Positions 32,293-45,148 of a stretch of DNA of 64,000 nt are shown here, piece by piece. The translations under genes and the position numbers were made by a program. This DNA is from Phytophthora sp. 'mugwort'. Its lineage: Eukaryota > Oomycota > Peronosporomycetes > Peronosporales > Peronosporaceae. The stretch is from positions 4,154,001-4,218,000 of the forward strand of contig JAUCEF010000014.1 of NCBI GenBank assembly GCA_033558025.1, written 5' to 3'. Under the pieces are notes generated by a model that made no database searches, was not told the origin of the DNA, and worked only from the letters and a program-made list of their open reading frames with translations. Numbering within the stretch: position 1 is the first letter of the stretch; every line of letters starts with the position of its first letter.

Positions 32293-34295
32293 CAGTCATC
32301 CCGCCCAAAATTGATTATCATGGTGGACGCCGAAGACAGCATTATTTATCAAGAATGAGTGTTTATCAATTTCAAGAGAGTTGAGAGTGCAAACGAGTTC
32401 CAAAAGTGCGATAATAATAATAAAACATGTTTCAGTCGTCCTTGTCATCTGACCCGAACGAGCGGCCTGAATTGATCGGACGACGATGCCAACGAAAACC
32501 ACGATGCTGCACAAGGTCAATCTCACTGAGGCGGTGAAACGCCATCTATAGGTGAAGCATGAGCGCGAGACCAAGATGACCCAGAAAGAACTCGCCGAGT
32601 GGTGCCGCGTGAAGTTCGGTTTTGGCTGAGCCTCCTGCACCAGCCACGATATCCAACATCCTGCGTATCTACAAAGACCGCCCTCTGTGTGGTGGCTATC
32701 GCTGACAACCGGAAGACAAACCACACCGTAACATACCCAGAGCTTGATGAGGCGCCCAGCCTTTGGGTCATGGCCAAGCAAGCCAATAATATCCCTGTGT
32801 CGGACGATCTGGTCCAGGTCAAGGCCAAAGATCTCTTCAGCTCTTTGAAGGAGCGGGTAGTAGACGGGAAGATGCCAGCTTCTCCAACGGCTGGCTGGGT
32901 GCTTTCAAGAAACGGTACAACTTTCGAGGTCTCAGCCTGCACGGCGAAGGTGCTGCTGTCGATATGACAGCCGTCCTTGAGGAACTCCCCGCGATACTCG
33001 CCAAGATCGACGAGTACGCGACCTGCGGTGTGTTCAACTTCGATGAGACTGGCCTGTTCTATCGTACACCGCCGCGGAAAACAATGAGTCGACCCACACG
33101 AGTGGGACGCGGCGTCAAGCTGGACAAGAAGAGAATCACGGTGGGGTTGGCAGTCAACATGACAGGGACCGAGAAGCTGGAGTCCTGGCGATTGGAACGA
33201 CAATGAAGCCGAGTGCGTTCGACAAGAAAACTGCCAAAGAACTCGGTTTCTGCTTCTATTGCCACAACACGAGTGCGTGGATGACTTCTCTGATTTTCTG
33301 CGAGTAGCTGGAGAAGGTCTACTTGGAGATGATCTACCAAGACCTAAAGGTCTTGACACTCATCGACAATGCCTCGTCGCATGTTGCGCCTGTGTTGTCG
33401 AACAGCGAGATCAAGTTCCTCCCTCCCAACACTATCGCAAAGCTGCAGCTATTAGATGCCGGCATAATACGCTGCTTCAAGGCGCATTACCGCCGGTTGC
33501 ACATGATCCACGCCGTCTCGGTGGCGGATTCTCCCGAAGTACAAGAGCGCGGTAGTTCAAGATCGACCAGCTGACGGCTAAACCCTAGACGACCAGCTGA
33601 TGAAGTGGGTCAAGGATGCGTGGAGCGAGGTCTCAATTGAACTATCGTCAATTGCTGGCGAAAATGTCAATTATGCGTCGAGGATGCGGCGCTATGCGCT
33701 CGTATCGCGTCGATGTGAAGCAAGCATGGAGGAGTCAATCGCCGACATCGCTGATGCGATGAAAACTCTTCAACTCGGCGAAGACCTGACCATCGAGAAT
33801 GTTCTCGATAAAAAGCCGAAGATGAGGTACACTACGACTACAGTGACGAAACTGTCATCGAACTGGTCCTCTACCCGTCTGAAGCTGACGCGGATGGCAA
33901 TGCGATGAGCGAGTTAGAGAGTTTGGATCAGCCACAAGAGTTGCCAACCGACCGAGAGTTCGCGGATGCAGCAGCGGTTATATTACGACGGCTGATGGGC
34001 GAAGGAGACGATGGTCCCGCTTCGTCGACGACAAAAATCTACCTTTGTTAGCGCCTGTTCGGGCACAACAAGCGAAAGTTTGCCCTCAAGCGCCAGCAGT
34101 TGATCACATCACACTTTAAATCAACATGAAAAATATCAAATTTATCATCGCCATCATCAATTATCAAATGTGGTGGTAGTAACTTGATACTATGGAGATT
34201 CTCTATTGTGCAAATCGGCGGAAACCCAAATTCCACATTTTGATCAGTTTTGCGTTCGATCAATTATGGGAGGATTAGTTCGGGCGGGATGACTG
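32293..34295 (+). mobile_element. pogo-like DNA transposon with terminal inverted repeats
   Basis: Perfect 14-bp terminal repeats CAGTCATCCCGCCC (32293-32306) and GGGCGGGATGACTG (34282-34295) are each flanked by TA (32291-32292, 34296-34297), the target duplication of the Tc1/mariner/pogo group. The element is 2003 bp and its only content is the decayed transposase described separately. Confidence 0.9.
32486..34052 (+). pseudogene. pogo/Tigger-like DDE_1 transposase, degenerate
   Basis: The N-terminal CENP-B/Tc5 helix-turn-helix region (KMTQKELAEWCRVKFG, near 32575) is followed by stops and shifts. The catalytic core has VFNFDETGLFYRTPP (first Asp, about 33035), KLDKKRITVGLAVNMTGTEK and LTLIDNASSHV (second Asp, about 33360). 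Next come FLPPNTIAKLQLLDAGIIRCFKAHYRR and a Glu/Asp-rich C-terminus ending KIYLC. At least four frame breaks are present. Confidence 0.8.
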
Positions 34296-34511
34296 TACAG
34301 TAATTTATAGCTAGGATGAACAAGAATGGATAGCACCGTAATATCGGTGTTAAGTGTCACCCTCTGTTAATTATCACCCTCCCGAATTGCCCAATCAGCG
34401 ATCTGAATTTTGCCAGCGCACGATTTTGTGTTAATTGTCACCCCTTATAAAACCTCAGCCGTTCAGCGTGCTCCACACTTCAGAAATCCCCGCCTCCACA
34501 CTTCCAGTACG

Positions 34512-35756
34512 ATGCACATTCCAGTCAAGGGCAAGAGCAGAAAGCCGATCAAGTTCAAGACACATCAGAGACGTTCGAGTTCAAATCGGCCGTCCTCGCT
34601 TACTACGACACGCACTCCATGTCTGCAGTTGTAGCGGCCTGTTGGCCTGAAATTAAGCCGCGCAACCGAGCTTATACCACCAAGAAGCGGGTGGTCTTGC
34701 GGTGGAGACGGAGCCGCTCCCGCATCGATGCACTAGCCGCCAGCGCCAAGACGGCCAAGCTGAAGTGGTACAGGGAGCTCGGCTCGGTGAAGACGCTATC
34801 CGACGACGTCGAGCTCGACATCTACGAGTGGCTCGTCGCCATGCGGCGAAACGGCGTGCCGGTGTCGGCAACAATGCTGCAGCAGGAGGCACTCGAGATC
34901 GCCCGCATGTACGACGTGCCGCCGAGCGCGTTCGCAGCCTCATCGACGTGGATGGTCTCCTACCTTTCTAGCTACAGCCTCGCCCACAGAGCAACCCCCC
35001 GACAAGGTCAGTCTCCTCTTGCGGACTCCGCTGCAGTCGCGGAAGAGTTTGCCGCAACGGTGCGCCGCCGTATAGTGGAGGAGAACATTGAGAAAATCTA
35101 CAATGCAGACCAAACGGCCGTGTTTTCGAATACGTGCCTAAACATACAGTTGACGAGCGAGGGTTTAAAACTGTGTGGGTCAAATGCGGTAGTAAAAGCA
35201 AAGAGAGGCTGACAGCCATGCTAATGGCGGACAGTACGGGGCGCAAGTACGAGCCGTGGGTCGTATTGAAGATGCGTCCGTCTACTATAGCGGACGCGCG
35301 AAGAGAACACGCGGCTGAGGCACGGCTTCAGCCGTAAACTGTGGCCAAGCGTTCAAACACTCCAGGACGAACATGAGATGACTATAATTACTAACTCGAA
35401 AGGCTGGTGGAACTCAGCTTTATCGCTTCGCTTCTTGGAGCACTACTTCGGCGAGCGCGACGACCGCGATGCTCCCGTCATACTTTTGTGGGACGACTTC
35501 AGCGCCCACTGGACCGCTGAAGTCGTCCAGTACGCAGCTAGCAAAAACGTCGTTTTACAACGTGTACCACCGGGGTACACCCACTGGTGCCAGCCCGCCG
35601 ACATCTCCTGGAACAAGCCATTGAAGGACCGGTTGCGGGCGAGCTGGCTGCAACATCTAAAGAGCGAGACTGCGAGGCTTTTAGCTTCCGAAGGAAACAA
35701 GGTTCGTGCGCCAGACCGCGCACAAGTGGTGGGGTGGCTGCGTCCTGCATGAAAAA
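34512..35756 (+). pseudogene. DDE_1 transposase, 5' part (interrupted)
   Basis: An early frameshift separates the ATG from FEFKSAVLAYYDTHSM. A tandem helix-turn-helix DNA-binding region follows (SVKTLSDDVELDIYEWLVAMR, NGVPVSATMLQQEALEIA), then YNADQTAVF (first Asp, about 35105), TGRKYEPWVVLK, LLWDDFSAHWTAEVVQ (second Asp, about 35490) and PPGYTHWCQPADISWNKPLKDRLR. The frame runs to VVGWLRPA and hits the Copia LTR. A shift also occurs near 35140-35340. Confidence 0.8.
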
Positions 35757-36110
35757 AAAGGCTTGGTCACTTGATGGCAAAATGCAAAGTGATTGATTTA
35801 GGTCCTTAGTTCGCAAACTTCTTGCTACCTCTAAGACTACTGGTTTTCCTACTCGGTACACTCTACTGAATTCTCTACTGGATACTGAGTTACTTCAGCC
35901 AATCATGGAGTGCCACGTAGAGCCCATCATGTACCCACAATCTTGTACCCATCCGTGGCGTAATCGTCCGTGGCGTAAACACCGTCCCATAAACACCGTG
36001 ACGTAATCTTCGTTTCGTAATCACAGGAATGATTGCAGTACCACTGAGTGAAGGTCGTACCGGTATCTTACCGGTATACCGTAGCTGGTCGAGACGTCTC
36101 CTTGACAACA
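35757..36110 (-). repeat. Copia 3' LTR
   Basis: Begins TGTTGTCAAGGAG on the minus strand at 36110, preceded by the purine tract CGAGTGGGAG (36111-36120). Contains repeated CGTAA motifs, including TGACGTAA (35953-36030), and two ACCGGTAT copies (36058-36078). The far boundary is uncertain by a few bases because of an A-run. Confidence 0.85.
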
Positions 36111-39100
36111 CTCCCACTCGGCTCGACACCCTTCAGCGCTTCGATGCCGAGTTTGCTCCGGAGCACACTGAACTGCGTCGCAGAGATTGGCTGCGTCATT
36201 ATGTCCGCCAGCATGTCGGTTGTCGAAACATACTGCAGCACCACTTGACCGTCTTCCACCTTTTCGCGCACGAAATGGTAGCGAATGTCGATGTGCTTGG
36301 TGCGCTTGTGGAATTCTGGATTCTTGGCCAACGCGATGGAGCCTTGGTTGCCCTCGTAGATCTTGATTGCTTCATCGCTCGTCATCTCGCCGAGCTCGCA
36401 CAGGAACACCTTGAGCCACACCGCCTCTTGTGTCGCCTCCGGTAGCGCCATGTTTACTCAGCTTCCGTCGAAGACAGCGCCAATGTCCGCTGCTTCTTGC
36501 TCCTCCAGCTGATGCATCCACCATTCATCATGAACGCGTAGCCACTTGTACTTCTTCTTGACTCGATGTCTCCAGCCCAGTCGGCATCTGAATAGCCTTG
36601 GCGTCCGTCGTCGCAGCTCGCTTGAAACTCGATGCCGTGCGTCTTCGTGCCTTGAATGTACCTGAAGACCCTCTTGAGTGCCTGTCAGTGTGTCGGACAT
36701 GGATCTGCTGCAAACTGGCTGAGAACTTCCACTGCTGCTGCAAGGTCCGGGCGTGTGCCTACCATGAGACACATGAGGCATCCCACAGCGTTCCGGTATG
36801 GCACGTTTACCATGGTCTCGTCGTACTTGCAGCCGCCCTCGCACATGGCCTTGGTCAGATTGAGGTCCGGATCCTGTGGCGTCCTGACAGGGTTGCTCTT
36901 CTCCATGCTGAACTTCTCCAGAATGTCCTTCGCAAACTTGGTTTACCGCATCGACACCTTCCCTGTCGTCACATCTTGATCGGTTTCCATGCCGAGGAAG
37001 TACTTGAGGTGGCCCAGGTCCGTCATCTCGAAACGGTCACTGAGCACCTTCTTCGTCGACATGAGCAGCTTGTCGTTGTTACTTGCAAGGACCAGGTCGT
37101 CGACATGTAGCGCCACGAAGATCATGTCTTGGTCGTCACGCTTGAAGTAGATGCAGTGGTCGGACTCGCACTTCTTGAACCCTAGCCTGAGCATGAGGTC
37201 GTCGATGGTCTTGTTCCACATCCGCGGCGACTGCTTCAAACCGTAAAGAGACCGCTTGAGCTGACAGACATAGTCCGGGTGCTTTTCATCGATGTATCCG
37301 TCCGGCTATGCCATGTAGATATCTTCGTCCAACAAACCGTTCAGGAAAGCTGTCTTGACATCCATCTGGTGCACCATGAGATTGTACTTGGCCGCCAGAC
37401 TGAGCAGGATCCTGACCGACGTGAACTTGGCCACTGGCGCGAAAGTCTCGTCGTAGTCGATGCCGTACTTCTGCGAAAATCCCTTGGCCACCAGTCGCGC
37501 CTTGAACCGTTCGATCTCTCCAGCCTGGTTCTCCTTCACACGGAACACCCATCGGTTGCCGATTGCCTTGCGTCCTTTTGGCAGCGGCACGAGGATCCAC
37601 GTCTCCTTCTTGCGGAGCGACTCGACCTCCGAGTTACACGCCTCCTTTCACTTGACTGCGTCGCTGGATTTCATCGCCGGCTTGAACGTGATCGGCATTT
37701 CTCCCACTGAATTCACGACGTATGCAGCTTCTTAGTCTTGAGTTTTTTGAGCCGCAGCCGACATCTCGTCCAGAGTCAGGTGTTGACTCTGCCGCTTGGC
37801 ACTTGGCACTTCCACAGCTTCTTCCAGCGACTGCGTCCGCGGGTGTCGCTTGCTGCCTGGTTCAAAACCTTCCTCCTGTGCTGCTTCTTCGTCTTCTTCT
37901 TCTTTGTCGTCTTCATCCGACTGCAACGAATCTTGATCCGTCGTCTCTTCATCTTGAATGACCACCACCTCCCTCTGATGGTAGTCACGTCTCCCACTAT
38001 CGAAGACGTCTTCCATGAATTGCGCGTCGCGGCTCACCAGCACGCGACCGCTCTTGGTCTCTTCGAAACGATACGCTTTCTCATGCTCCGAGTATCCCCG
38101 GAACCGACAGCGCACCGACCGAGCGTTAAACTTGGTGCACTTCCCCTTCGGCACGTGCACGTACGCATGGCAACCGAACACCTTGAGGTTCGCTAGCAGC
38201 GGTTTCTTGCCTGTACAAACTTGGTGCGGCGACTTGTCGTGGTTGATGGCACGCGTCGGACACCGATTACGGAGGAACGTAGCTGCCACGACAGCTTCAC
38301 CCGAATACGTCTTGGGCAATCCAGCATGTTCCAGCATGCACGCGCACACTCCACCAACGTCCGGTTCATGCGCTCGGCGACTCCGTTCAGTTGAGGCGTG
38401 TATGGCGGCGTGAACTTCTGCATGATACCACGGTCCGCACAAAACTTGGCCATCGCACCCGCAGTGCACTCGCCACCGTTGTCGCTCCGGAGTGTCTTCA
38501 AGCGCTTGCCGGTCTGAGTTTCAGCAAACGCCACAAACTTAGCGAATTGGCAGCCACCCCGGACTTATTCCGCAACAAGTACACCACCCAGAAGTGCGAC
38601 TTGTCGTCGATGAACGTGACGAAGTAGTGCTTGCCACTAACCGTTGGTGTCTGCATGGGGCCGCACACATCGCTGTGAACCACCTCCAGCACTTGCTTCG
38701 CACGGTTCGGCGACGACTTCATGTAGCTCACTCGCGTTTGTTTGCTGAGTGAGCATCCGTCGCACAGCTCCCACTGCTTTACCGACGCCATGTCGATACC
38801 AGCACCGTAGCCCTTCTTGACGATGACGTCTAGACCGCCATGGCCGATGTGACCAAGTCGAAGGTGCCAGAGGTACGACGTGGTGTCCCTTTGGCGATCC
38901 TTTCGAACTTGTCGCATTCGCCTCGTCAGGCATCATCGGAGTCATGCACAGCTTGAACAGCCGTTTGCCCTCACGAGCGCCGAGCTTCCACCTGAGACCC
39001 TTCGTTTCAGCGAAGCATCCGTCACTCTCGAAGATGACTGGCCCGACGTCCTTGGTGAACCGACCAACCGAAAACAGGTTGCGCGACAGCTTCGGAATGT

Positions 39101-39329
39101 GCCATACGTTCGTGAGCACACCCTTCTTCATGCCGCGCGGGGTCTTCATCGACATCACAATGTCGCCGGTCCCCACAGCCTGAACCACACCGTCGTCCGC
39201 GAGATGCACATCCACCGGAGAGATCTTCTTGTAGTTCTTCATGTACTCCTTCGAGTACGTCATGTGCTGCGTCGCACCTGAGTCGACCAGCCACACTCCA
39301 TTCGACTTGGAGGCACCCGTGGTACCACC
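36111..39329 (-). pseudogene. Copia pol polyprotein, degenerate
   Basis: Reading right to left: protease (WLVDSGATQHMTYS, about 39280), GAG-pre-integrase (LWHLRLGHIGHGG) and integrase with HSDVCGPM, TLRSDNGGE and NGVAERMNRT. An acidic linker follows, then reverse transcriptase ([20 protein letters not shown]; active site LHVDDLVLAS, about 37100) and RNase H with SSTEAEYMAL and ending near KGVEPSGSV. Frameshifts fall near 38900, 38510, 38340 and 36600, and in-frame stops include those after TQD (37734), IYMA (37305) and VSMR (36943). Not functional. Confidence 0.88.
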
Positions 39330-39334
39330 AACCG

Positions 39335-39868
39335 TGTAGTGATGTGGGAGAGGGAAGGAGAAGGAGTTGTCGAGTAGGAAGGAAATTTGGAAGTGATTCA
39401 TTTTTTGGGCGGTCCTTAGTTCGCTAGCGCTATATCTAAGCCGCCATGGAGGCTCTTATGTGTCCTTTGTGCCACACTGGATATTCTCCGCACGGTGACC
39501 AACCATTCCTCTACATCACATGCAAACCTACACGTCACACTCTATTGACTATCTGATTGGCTGGAGACTCTGGGACATTCTCTGGTTTCGTCATCATGAG
39601 AATGATTGCGTGTACCATGAGTGTAGTTCACATACGTGATCCTTGGAAGATGTCGTGGTGTCGCGCGGCGCCTCCTTATGTGCAATTTATGCAAACTATG
39701 CAAAATAAAATGTGTTATCGATGGGACTCGAACCCGTGACCTTTGCCTTGGACGATAGAAACTTTACGTCTGCACCAGACTGTGCGTATATCGATTGTGT
39801 CGGGACCAAAGGTTTTACCCATACGTAACCGATGTAAATGTGTCGTATTTGCAAACCACATCCTTACA
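39335..39868 (-). repeat. Gypsy 3' LTR
   Basis: 534 bp, starting TGTAAGGATGTGG on the minus strand at 39868 and ending ACATCACTACA at 39335. Holds a pol III box B-like GGGTTCGAGTCC (39724-39735, minus). Confidence 0.9.
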
Positions 39869-42800
39869 TCCTCCGGCGAGTGACTTCGAGTCGAAGCTTG
39901 TGGAACTCTTCGACGAGAACCTTCCAGTGGGAGACGTGGTTAATGTCGCTTTCATATTCCCATGTTGCCTCGTGGTCTGGGTATCCGTTCCACTTGACCA
40001 ACCATTGTTTCTTGCGTTTCACGATTCGGTGTTTAAGAAGTTTTTCGACGAAATACATTTCTTCACCGGTGTTCTCGTCCACGACGACCCACGATGTTTG
40101 GGTATTGGTCGGCTCTTGAACCGCTCGTGATCTTGGACAAAATGCGCTAAAATATCCACATTATATGTGGGGTTCATTCTCTGCATGTTTGCGGGTAATT
40201 GGAGTTTTGCGACGTTTTCCCCGTTCATTTTGACGATTTTGAATGGACCGATCTTCCTTGCTGCAAGTTTTGCACGTTTAACTTCCATGTCCTGTGCTGC
40301 GTGACGAAGGGGAAGACGGCGAGTGTCGAGCATCACCAACTCGCCCACTTTGAACGCAACGTCATTGCGCTTTTGGTCATAATAGCGTTTTTGTGACTCT
40401 TGTGCGTGCTTTAAATGCACTCTTGCTTGTTCGACGAGCTTCTGCCGATCTTCGTGGAATGTTTTCGCGAATTCGGCAATGTCGAGTTCGAGGTTGTTAG
40501 CGCTCGTAGCTAGCGCTGTTGGGAGTCCGATAGGTAGTCGCTCTTTGCGTCCCGTGTCGATTTCGAACGGCGACAGTCCCGTTGAGGCACTAGTTAGAGT
40601 TGCGTGTGCATACTCTGTCGTTGGTAATTTTTCTGACCAATCCTGGCCATGATACGAATCATACAACGAAGTGCGTCTTCCAGAACGAGATTCTGTCTCT
40701 CTGTCTGGCCGTCAGCCTGAGCTCGGTGCGCGGTTGTCATGTTCAATTTGATGCCCATAATTTTAGCGAGCGAACGCCAAAATTTCGATGTAAATTTCGG
40801 GTCTCGATCGCTGATGATGACTGCGGGTATTCCATGGTGTCGCACGACATTGTCGAAAAAGATGTGGGCAGTTTTCTCTGCGTCGTCCGTTGTATTTACT
40901 GCGATGTACTTGGGACATTTTGAGAGTTTGTCGGCGACTGTTAGGATCGCATCAAATCCGTTGGATTCCGGTAAGCCGGTGATGAAGTCCATTGACACCA
41001 CTTCCCAACATTCTTTGGGGATTGGAATAGGAACGAGTTTCCCATTTTTCTTGGCGTTGCTGTGTTTCCATCTTGCACATGTTTCGCAACTTGTGACGTA
41101 GTCGTAGATGTCTTTCTCCATGTTTTTCCAGTAGTACCATTGTGCAACCCGAAGGAATGTGCGCCGAACTCCGGGATGTGCTGCAATGGCTGCGTCGTGC
41201 AAACCTGAGACGATATTTGTGCGAAGTTGGTAGTCGTTCGGCACACAAAGTCGCAATGTCTTGTTTTTGCGTGTGTAAATATATACTAGCTCGTCGATTA
41301 TCTCGAATTTGTTGGAGTTAATGATTTCTTTGATGTCCTTGTCGCTTTTGTAACCTTGCACAAACAATGTTTGAACGGAAGGTGCGAGTGTCATAAAGCT
41401 GTGTGACACAGTCATGGCGGAGGAAATTTGAGGCAAAGACGCTCCCCCGACAATTTGCTTCGCCGTGGGTGTGGCACGAAAGCTTTCTTTATACGCAATT
41501 GCATGCGTCCTGCATTTATCCGAGCAACGATGGAACTGGATAGAGCTGACGTCGGTGGGTTGTCGCGATAATGCGTCTGCAACCGCATTGAAACTTCCGC
41601 TAACATGATGGATCTGGAAGTTGAATTGCGCGAAAAATGTCAAATAGCGTGCTAACTTGGAAGACACTTTAGGATGGTGCAACAACCATGAGCATGCGCT
41701 GTTGTCGGTGAAGAGGACAAAAGGCCGTCCGTAGAGGTAGTGACGCCATGTCTCGAGTCCTGTTTTGATCGCGAATAATTCCTTCTCGTGTGTGGGCCAA
41801 TTCAGCTCGTGTGGTCCCAGCTTCTTCGAGTAGAACGCAATTGGATGGTCGTTTGTGTTTTGCGAAAGAACTCCACCAACACAGTGTCCCGACGCATCCG
41901 TGGCTACAATAAATTCGCGTTCGAAGTCGGGCAATTTTAGCACAGGCGCAATTTGCAGAGCGTCTTTGAGTGCTTGAAATGCGTTGTTTTGCGATGCGTG
42001 CCATTCCCATTTTGCATCTTTCTTGACTAACGCGCTCAAAGGCAGCGCTAGTGTAGCGAAGTTGCAGATAAACCGACGGTAGTAGCCTGTAAGTCCTAGA
42101 AAGCTCTGAAGCTCTTTGGTGTTTGCTGGTGTCGTCCATTTGGCGATAGCCTCCGTCTTCTTCGTGTTGACAGCGATGCGTTGTGCGGAGACGGTGTGTC
42201 CGAGGAAGTTAACCAATTTTGCGCCAAAATGACACTTGGTAACTTAAGCGTACAATTGATCGCGTTGCAGTACTTGGAGCAGCGTCTCTAGATGCCCAGT
42301 GTGTTCGTCCATAGTCTTGGAGAAGACGCAAATGTCGTCAAGATAGACCACAATAAATGAGTATTTGCCAAACAGAACCCGCATGAGACGTGACCACACG
42401 CCCGGTATGCCTGCAAGACCCATTGGTGCAACACACCATTGATATGTCTCTGTGTGTGTGCGGAATGCGGTGTATTTGCGAGACTCAGGCGATACGCGCA
42501 TTTGGTGGTAACCTTGCGCGAGATCGAGCACTGAGAACACCGTAGCACCGTGCATTTTGTCGAACAGCTCTTCCATTCGCGGTAAAGGGATTCTCGGAAC
42601 TATGGTTTGCGAATTAACATACCGATAGTCAATAACCCAACGAATCGGTAGCGTTGCATTCCCGGATCGCACCCACTCCGATCGTAAAGGTTGTCTCCCT
42701 GTTTGCGGTTGTTTTTGGGGAATACCAAACACATTGGACACCCAGGGAGAATCGGAGATTTCAATCCATCCCTTCTTCAGCTTCTCTTCCACAAACAGGT

Positions 42801-43575
42801 CGAGAGCGTCTTGCTCCGTCTTGGACAACCGAAAAGGTGGACGATTGCTTGGTTTTGCGTCTGGTTTTGTTGTCAACTCGAACTCGACGCGACGGTGAGG
42901 TGGTAACCCGTCTGGTAATGCCTTGGGGAATACTTCTTAATACGTCGCAATTAGCGATTCGATGCGTGTTGGTATAGTTGACAGTTGCGTATCGACCTGG
43001 CACACCTTGACGCGGTAGACCTCTTCGTAGCTTTGTTGTTTGAGCCTTTTTGCAAACTCCACACTGGAGACTTGTGCCGTAATTTTTAACGCAATTTGTG
43101 TTGCGGGTTGCTCGTATTGTGTGCATTCACGTTCTTCTCGTAATTTCTGGTTGATGGTCGGATTCGATGTCCAAACTTGTCTTAGCGGTTTGTTGAGCAG
43201 GATTCAATACACCTGGTGTGGGTTCGATTCTCAAAGGCGACCTTTTATTGTTGCCTTCCCCAAAGCTGACTTCGTGCGTCTGATAGTTTGGGGATTGTAC
43301 CGATGGTAAAAGGGCTTTCCCAGGATCACGAGTTGTCCATCGCCCATTTTCCACTCGATGACGCGGATGTTGAAACTTCGACCCCCTACCTCGAGGTCCA
43401 CCAATCCATGCTTGGCCTCTTGAGTCGTGGTGGTTGTGCCATCGAACCTCTTGACCTTGATGTGCTCGGAGGTGGCCAGGTGGCCGAGTACTCCAGGCTT
43501 CACAATGTTGTCGGTGGCTCCACTGTCGAACATAACTATCACGTCGTTGCCGTTGCACGTGGCAGGGATACGCAC
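39869..43575 (-). pseudogene. Gypsy protease-pol with chromodomain
   Basis: Protease: VMFDSGATDNIVKPG (43231-43575). Reverse transcriptase: LPIRWVIDYRYVNSQT, DLAQGYHQMRV and the active site VVYLDDICVFS (42244-42876). A TAA replaces a sense codon between LYA and VTKCHF. RNase H: FIVATDASGHCVGGVLSQ (about 41920). Integrase: zinc finger (HPGVRRTFLR ... CETCARW, about 41080-41190), MDFITGLPES, IISDRDPKFTSKFW and ADGQTERQN. Frame shifts at about 40650 and 40080. The C-terminus has a chromodomain, FVEKLLKHRIVKRKKQWLVK and WNGYPDHEATWEYES (39885-40082), which would target insertion to marked chromatin. Confidence 0.9.
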
Positions 43576-44680
43576 TAACTCATGTTCCCCGTATTCCTCC
43601 TTGGAGATGGGGTGTTGTGGTTAACTTCCACTACAGTCTCCTCTCTCGCACTTGGTGTTGGATCGACGACGAATTCCACGGTGTTGGCTTCCGTGTTGTG
43701 AGTGTCATACTCTTCGATGTCGTGAGTACCATACTCCTCGGTGTTTCCCTCTTGTTCGAAGTAATTGACCGCCGTTCTGCGCCAAGGCTGATTTGCAGGG
43801 GCACCGTTGTTTTGTCTGCTTGCATCGCTGTTCTTCTTCTTGTAGCATTCGCTGATGAGATGCCCAGTCTTCTTGCAATACGCACAAACTTTCCGTGGCT
43901 GGTGTGATGGTTGCGGATTATACCGAACTTGTGCGTTGTCGATTTCCATGGGTTCCGGACCCGAATTACGCGACTGGTATGGTCGACCAAACTTCGTGTT
44001 CCTGGCGAACTGGGGAGCTTGTTGCTGATACCTTGGTTGACTTGAGAACCTTTGTGGAGGTCGCTGGTGGCAGTCATACCGTTGATTGAACGATCCGCCG
44101 AAATGAGTGCGTTCGTACTCGAGGGCAACTGCAAAGCACTCCGAGATCGTGTCGCATTGGCGGTATTCCACTTCGCGGCCTAACTGGGCGACAAGTCCAC
44201 GCGTAAAGTACGTGATTTTGTCCAGTTCACTAATGTCTTTGACTTGCGTCAGCAACATTCGGAACCTGCCAATGTAGTCTTCGAGGGACTTGCATCGATT
44301 CTGACGCAACTGGTATAGTTGGTCACGCAACCGACGCTGATTGTCACAAACTCATTCGTGAGTAAGTGCATGAGGTTTTGCACGTCATGGACATTGCTGC
44401 GGTTCAGCATGTACCACGCGGCTGCATTTCCTCGGAAGTTTGCGCTCATCGTGGCCACAATACGTGAGCCGTTGACTGGGTCTTCCCAGTTGATGTTTTT
44501 GGCCTCAAGGAACCGCATGACTTGGTCAAAGTATAGATCCACCAATTCTCCAATCTCACCCGAAAAATGTGGGAGTGAGATGCCTTCGACTCGCGTTTCT
44601 TTGCGTGCGAGTTGCTCCATAAGTTGTTGCTGCCTTTCGGCGAGCTCTGTCATTTGTTTCACTAGATCGCGGGTACTCAT
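43575..44680 (-). pseudogene. Gypsy gag, frameshifted
   Basis: Starts MSTRDLVKQMTELAERQQQL (44680). Capsid-like region: FSGEIGELVDLYFDQVMRFL and AAAWYMLNR. A frameshift near 44330 precedes DYIGRFRMLLTQV. The C-terminus has one zinc knuckle (CAYCKKTGHLISECYKK, near 43880). Confidence 0.85.
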
Positions 44681-44740
44681 TTTCCTTATTGCCTCTTTTG
44701 TTTGTTTGTTCGTTCTTTGTTTTGTATTGTTGGGGCTCTG

Positions 44741-45148
44741 CTATACCAATTTGCTATACCAAAAAAATGAGCGCTTACTATTAAGCCCTATTAGAAGTTC
44801 CTGACTTGTTTCTGCGGATTTTCTTGTACGAGGTGATCTGCCGGTCCGTGAAAAAAAAGCGGTGAGTAAGCCTTCGACCTGCTCGAGACGGTGATTGAGG
44901 CGATCCGTCAGTTCTTGCAGCAGGTTGCGGGCGTCCGAGTCCTTGGCGTTGGGGATCTCGTTCTGAATAAACTTGACAAGCTTTTGTTGCTTGACGAGGA
45001 TGCCAAATAGGTCGTGGCGAAGCTTATCGATTTTAGCTTTGTCGCCAGGGTACTTAAAGAGATCACCGGTACTTCTGCAAGCAGGCTTCCGTTTCCCGGG
45101 TTTTTCTCTTACCCATACGCTTGGGGTCGAGAGGGGTGACCTTGCCAA
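44741..45148 (-). CDS. Small ORF upstream of Gypsy gag
   Basis: A 135-codon frame between the 5' LTR and gag. The middle (KAKIDKLRHDLFGILVKQQ, LLQELTDRLNHRLEQVEGLL) looks like a coiled coil. I do not recognise it; it may be non-coding leader or an accessory protein. Confidence 0.3.
   Translation of the reverse strand: MARSPLSTPSVWVREKPGKRKPACRSTGDLFKYPGDKAKIDKLRHDLFGILVKQQKLVKFIQNEIPNAKDSDARNLLQELTDRLNHRLEQVEGLLTAFFSRTGRSPRTRKSAETSQELLIGLNSKRSFFWYSKLV

Noticed and set aside
39335..39401. Start of Copia pol at an ATG at 39401
   Set aside because: Those codons lie in the Gypsy LTR; the target duplication shows Copia sequence begins at 39334.
39700..39790. True tRNA gene in the Gypsy LTR
   Set aside because: Box B is good, but acceptor and anticodon stems do not pair.
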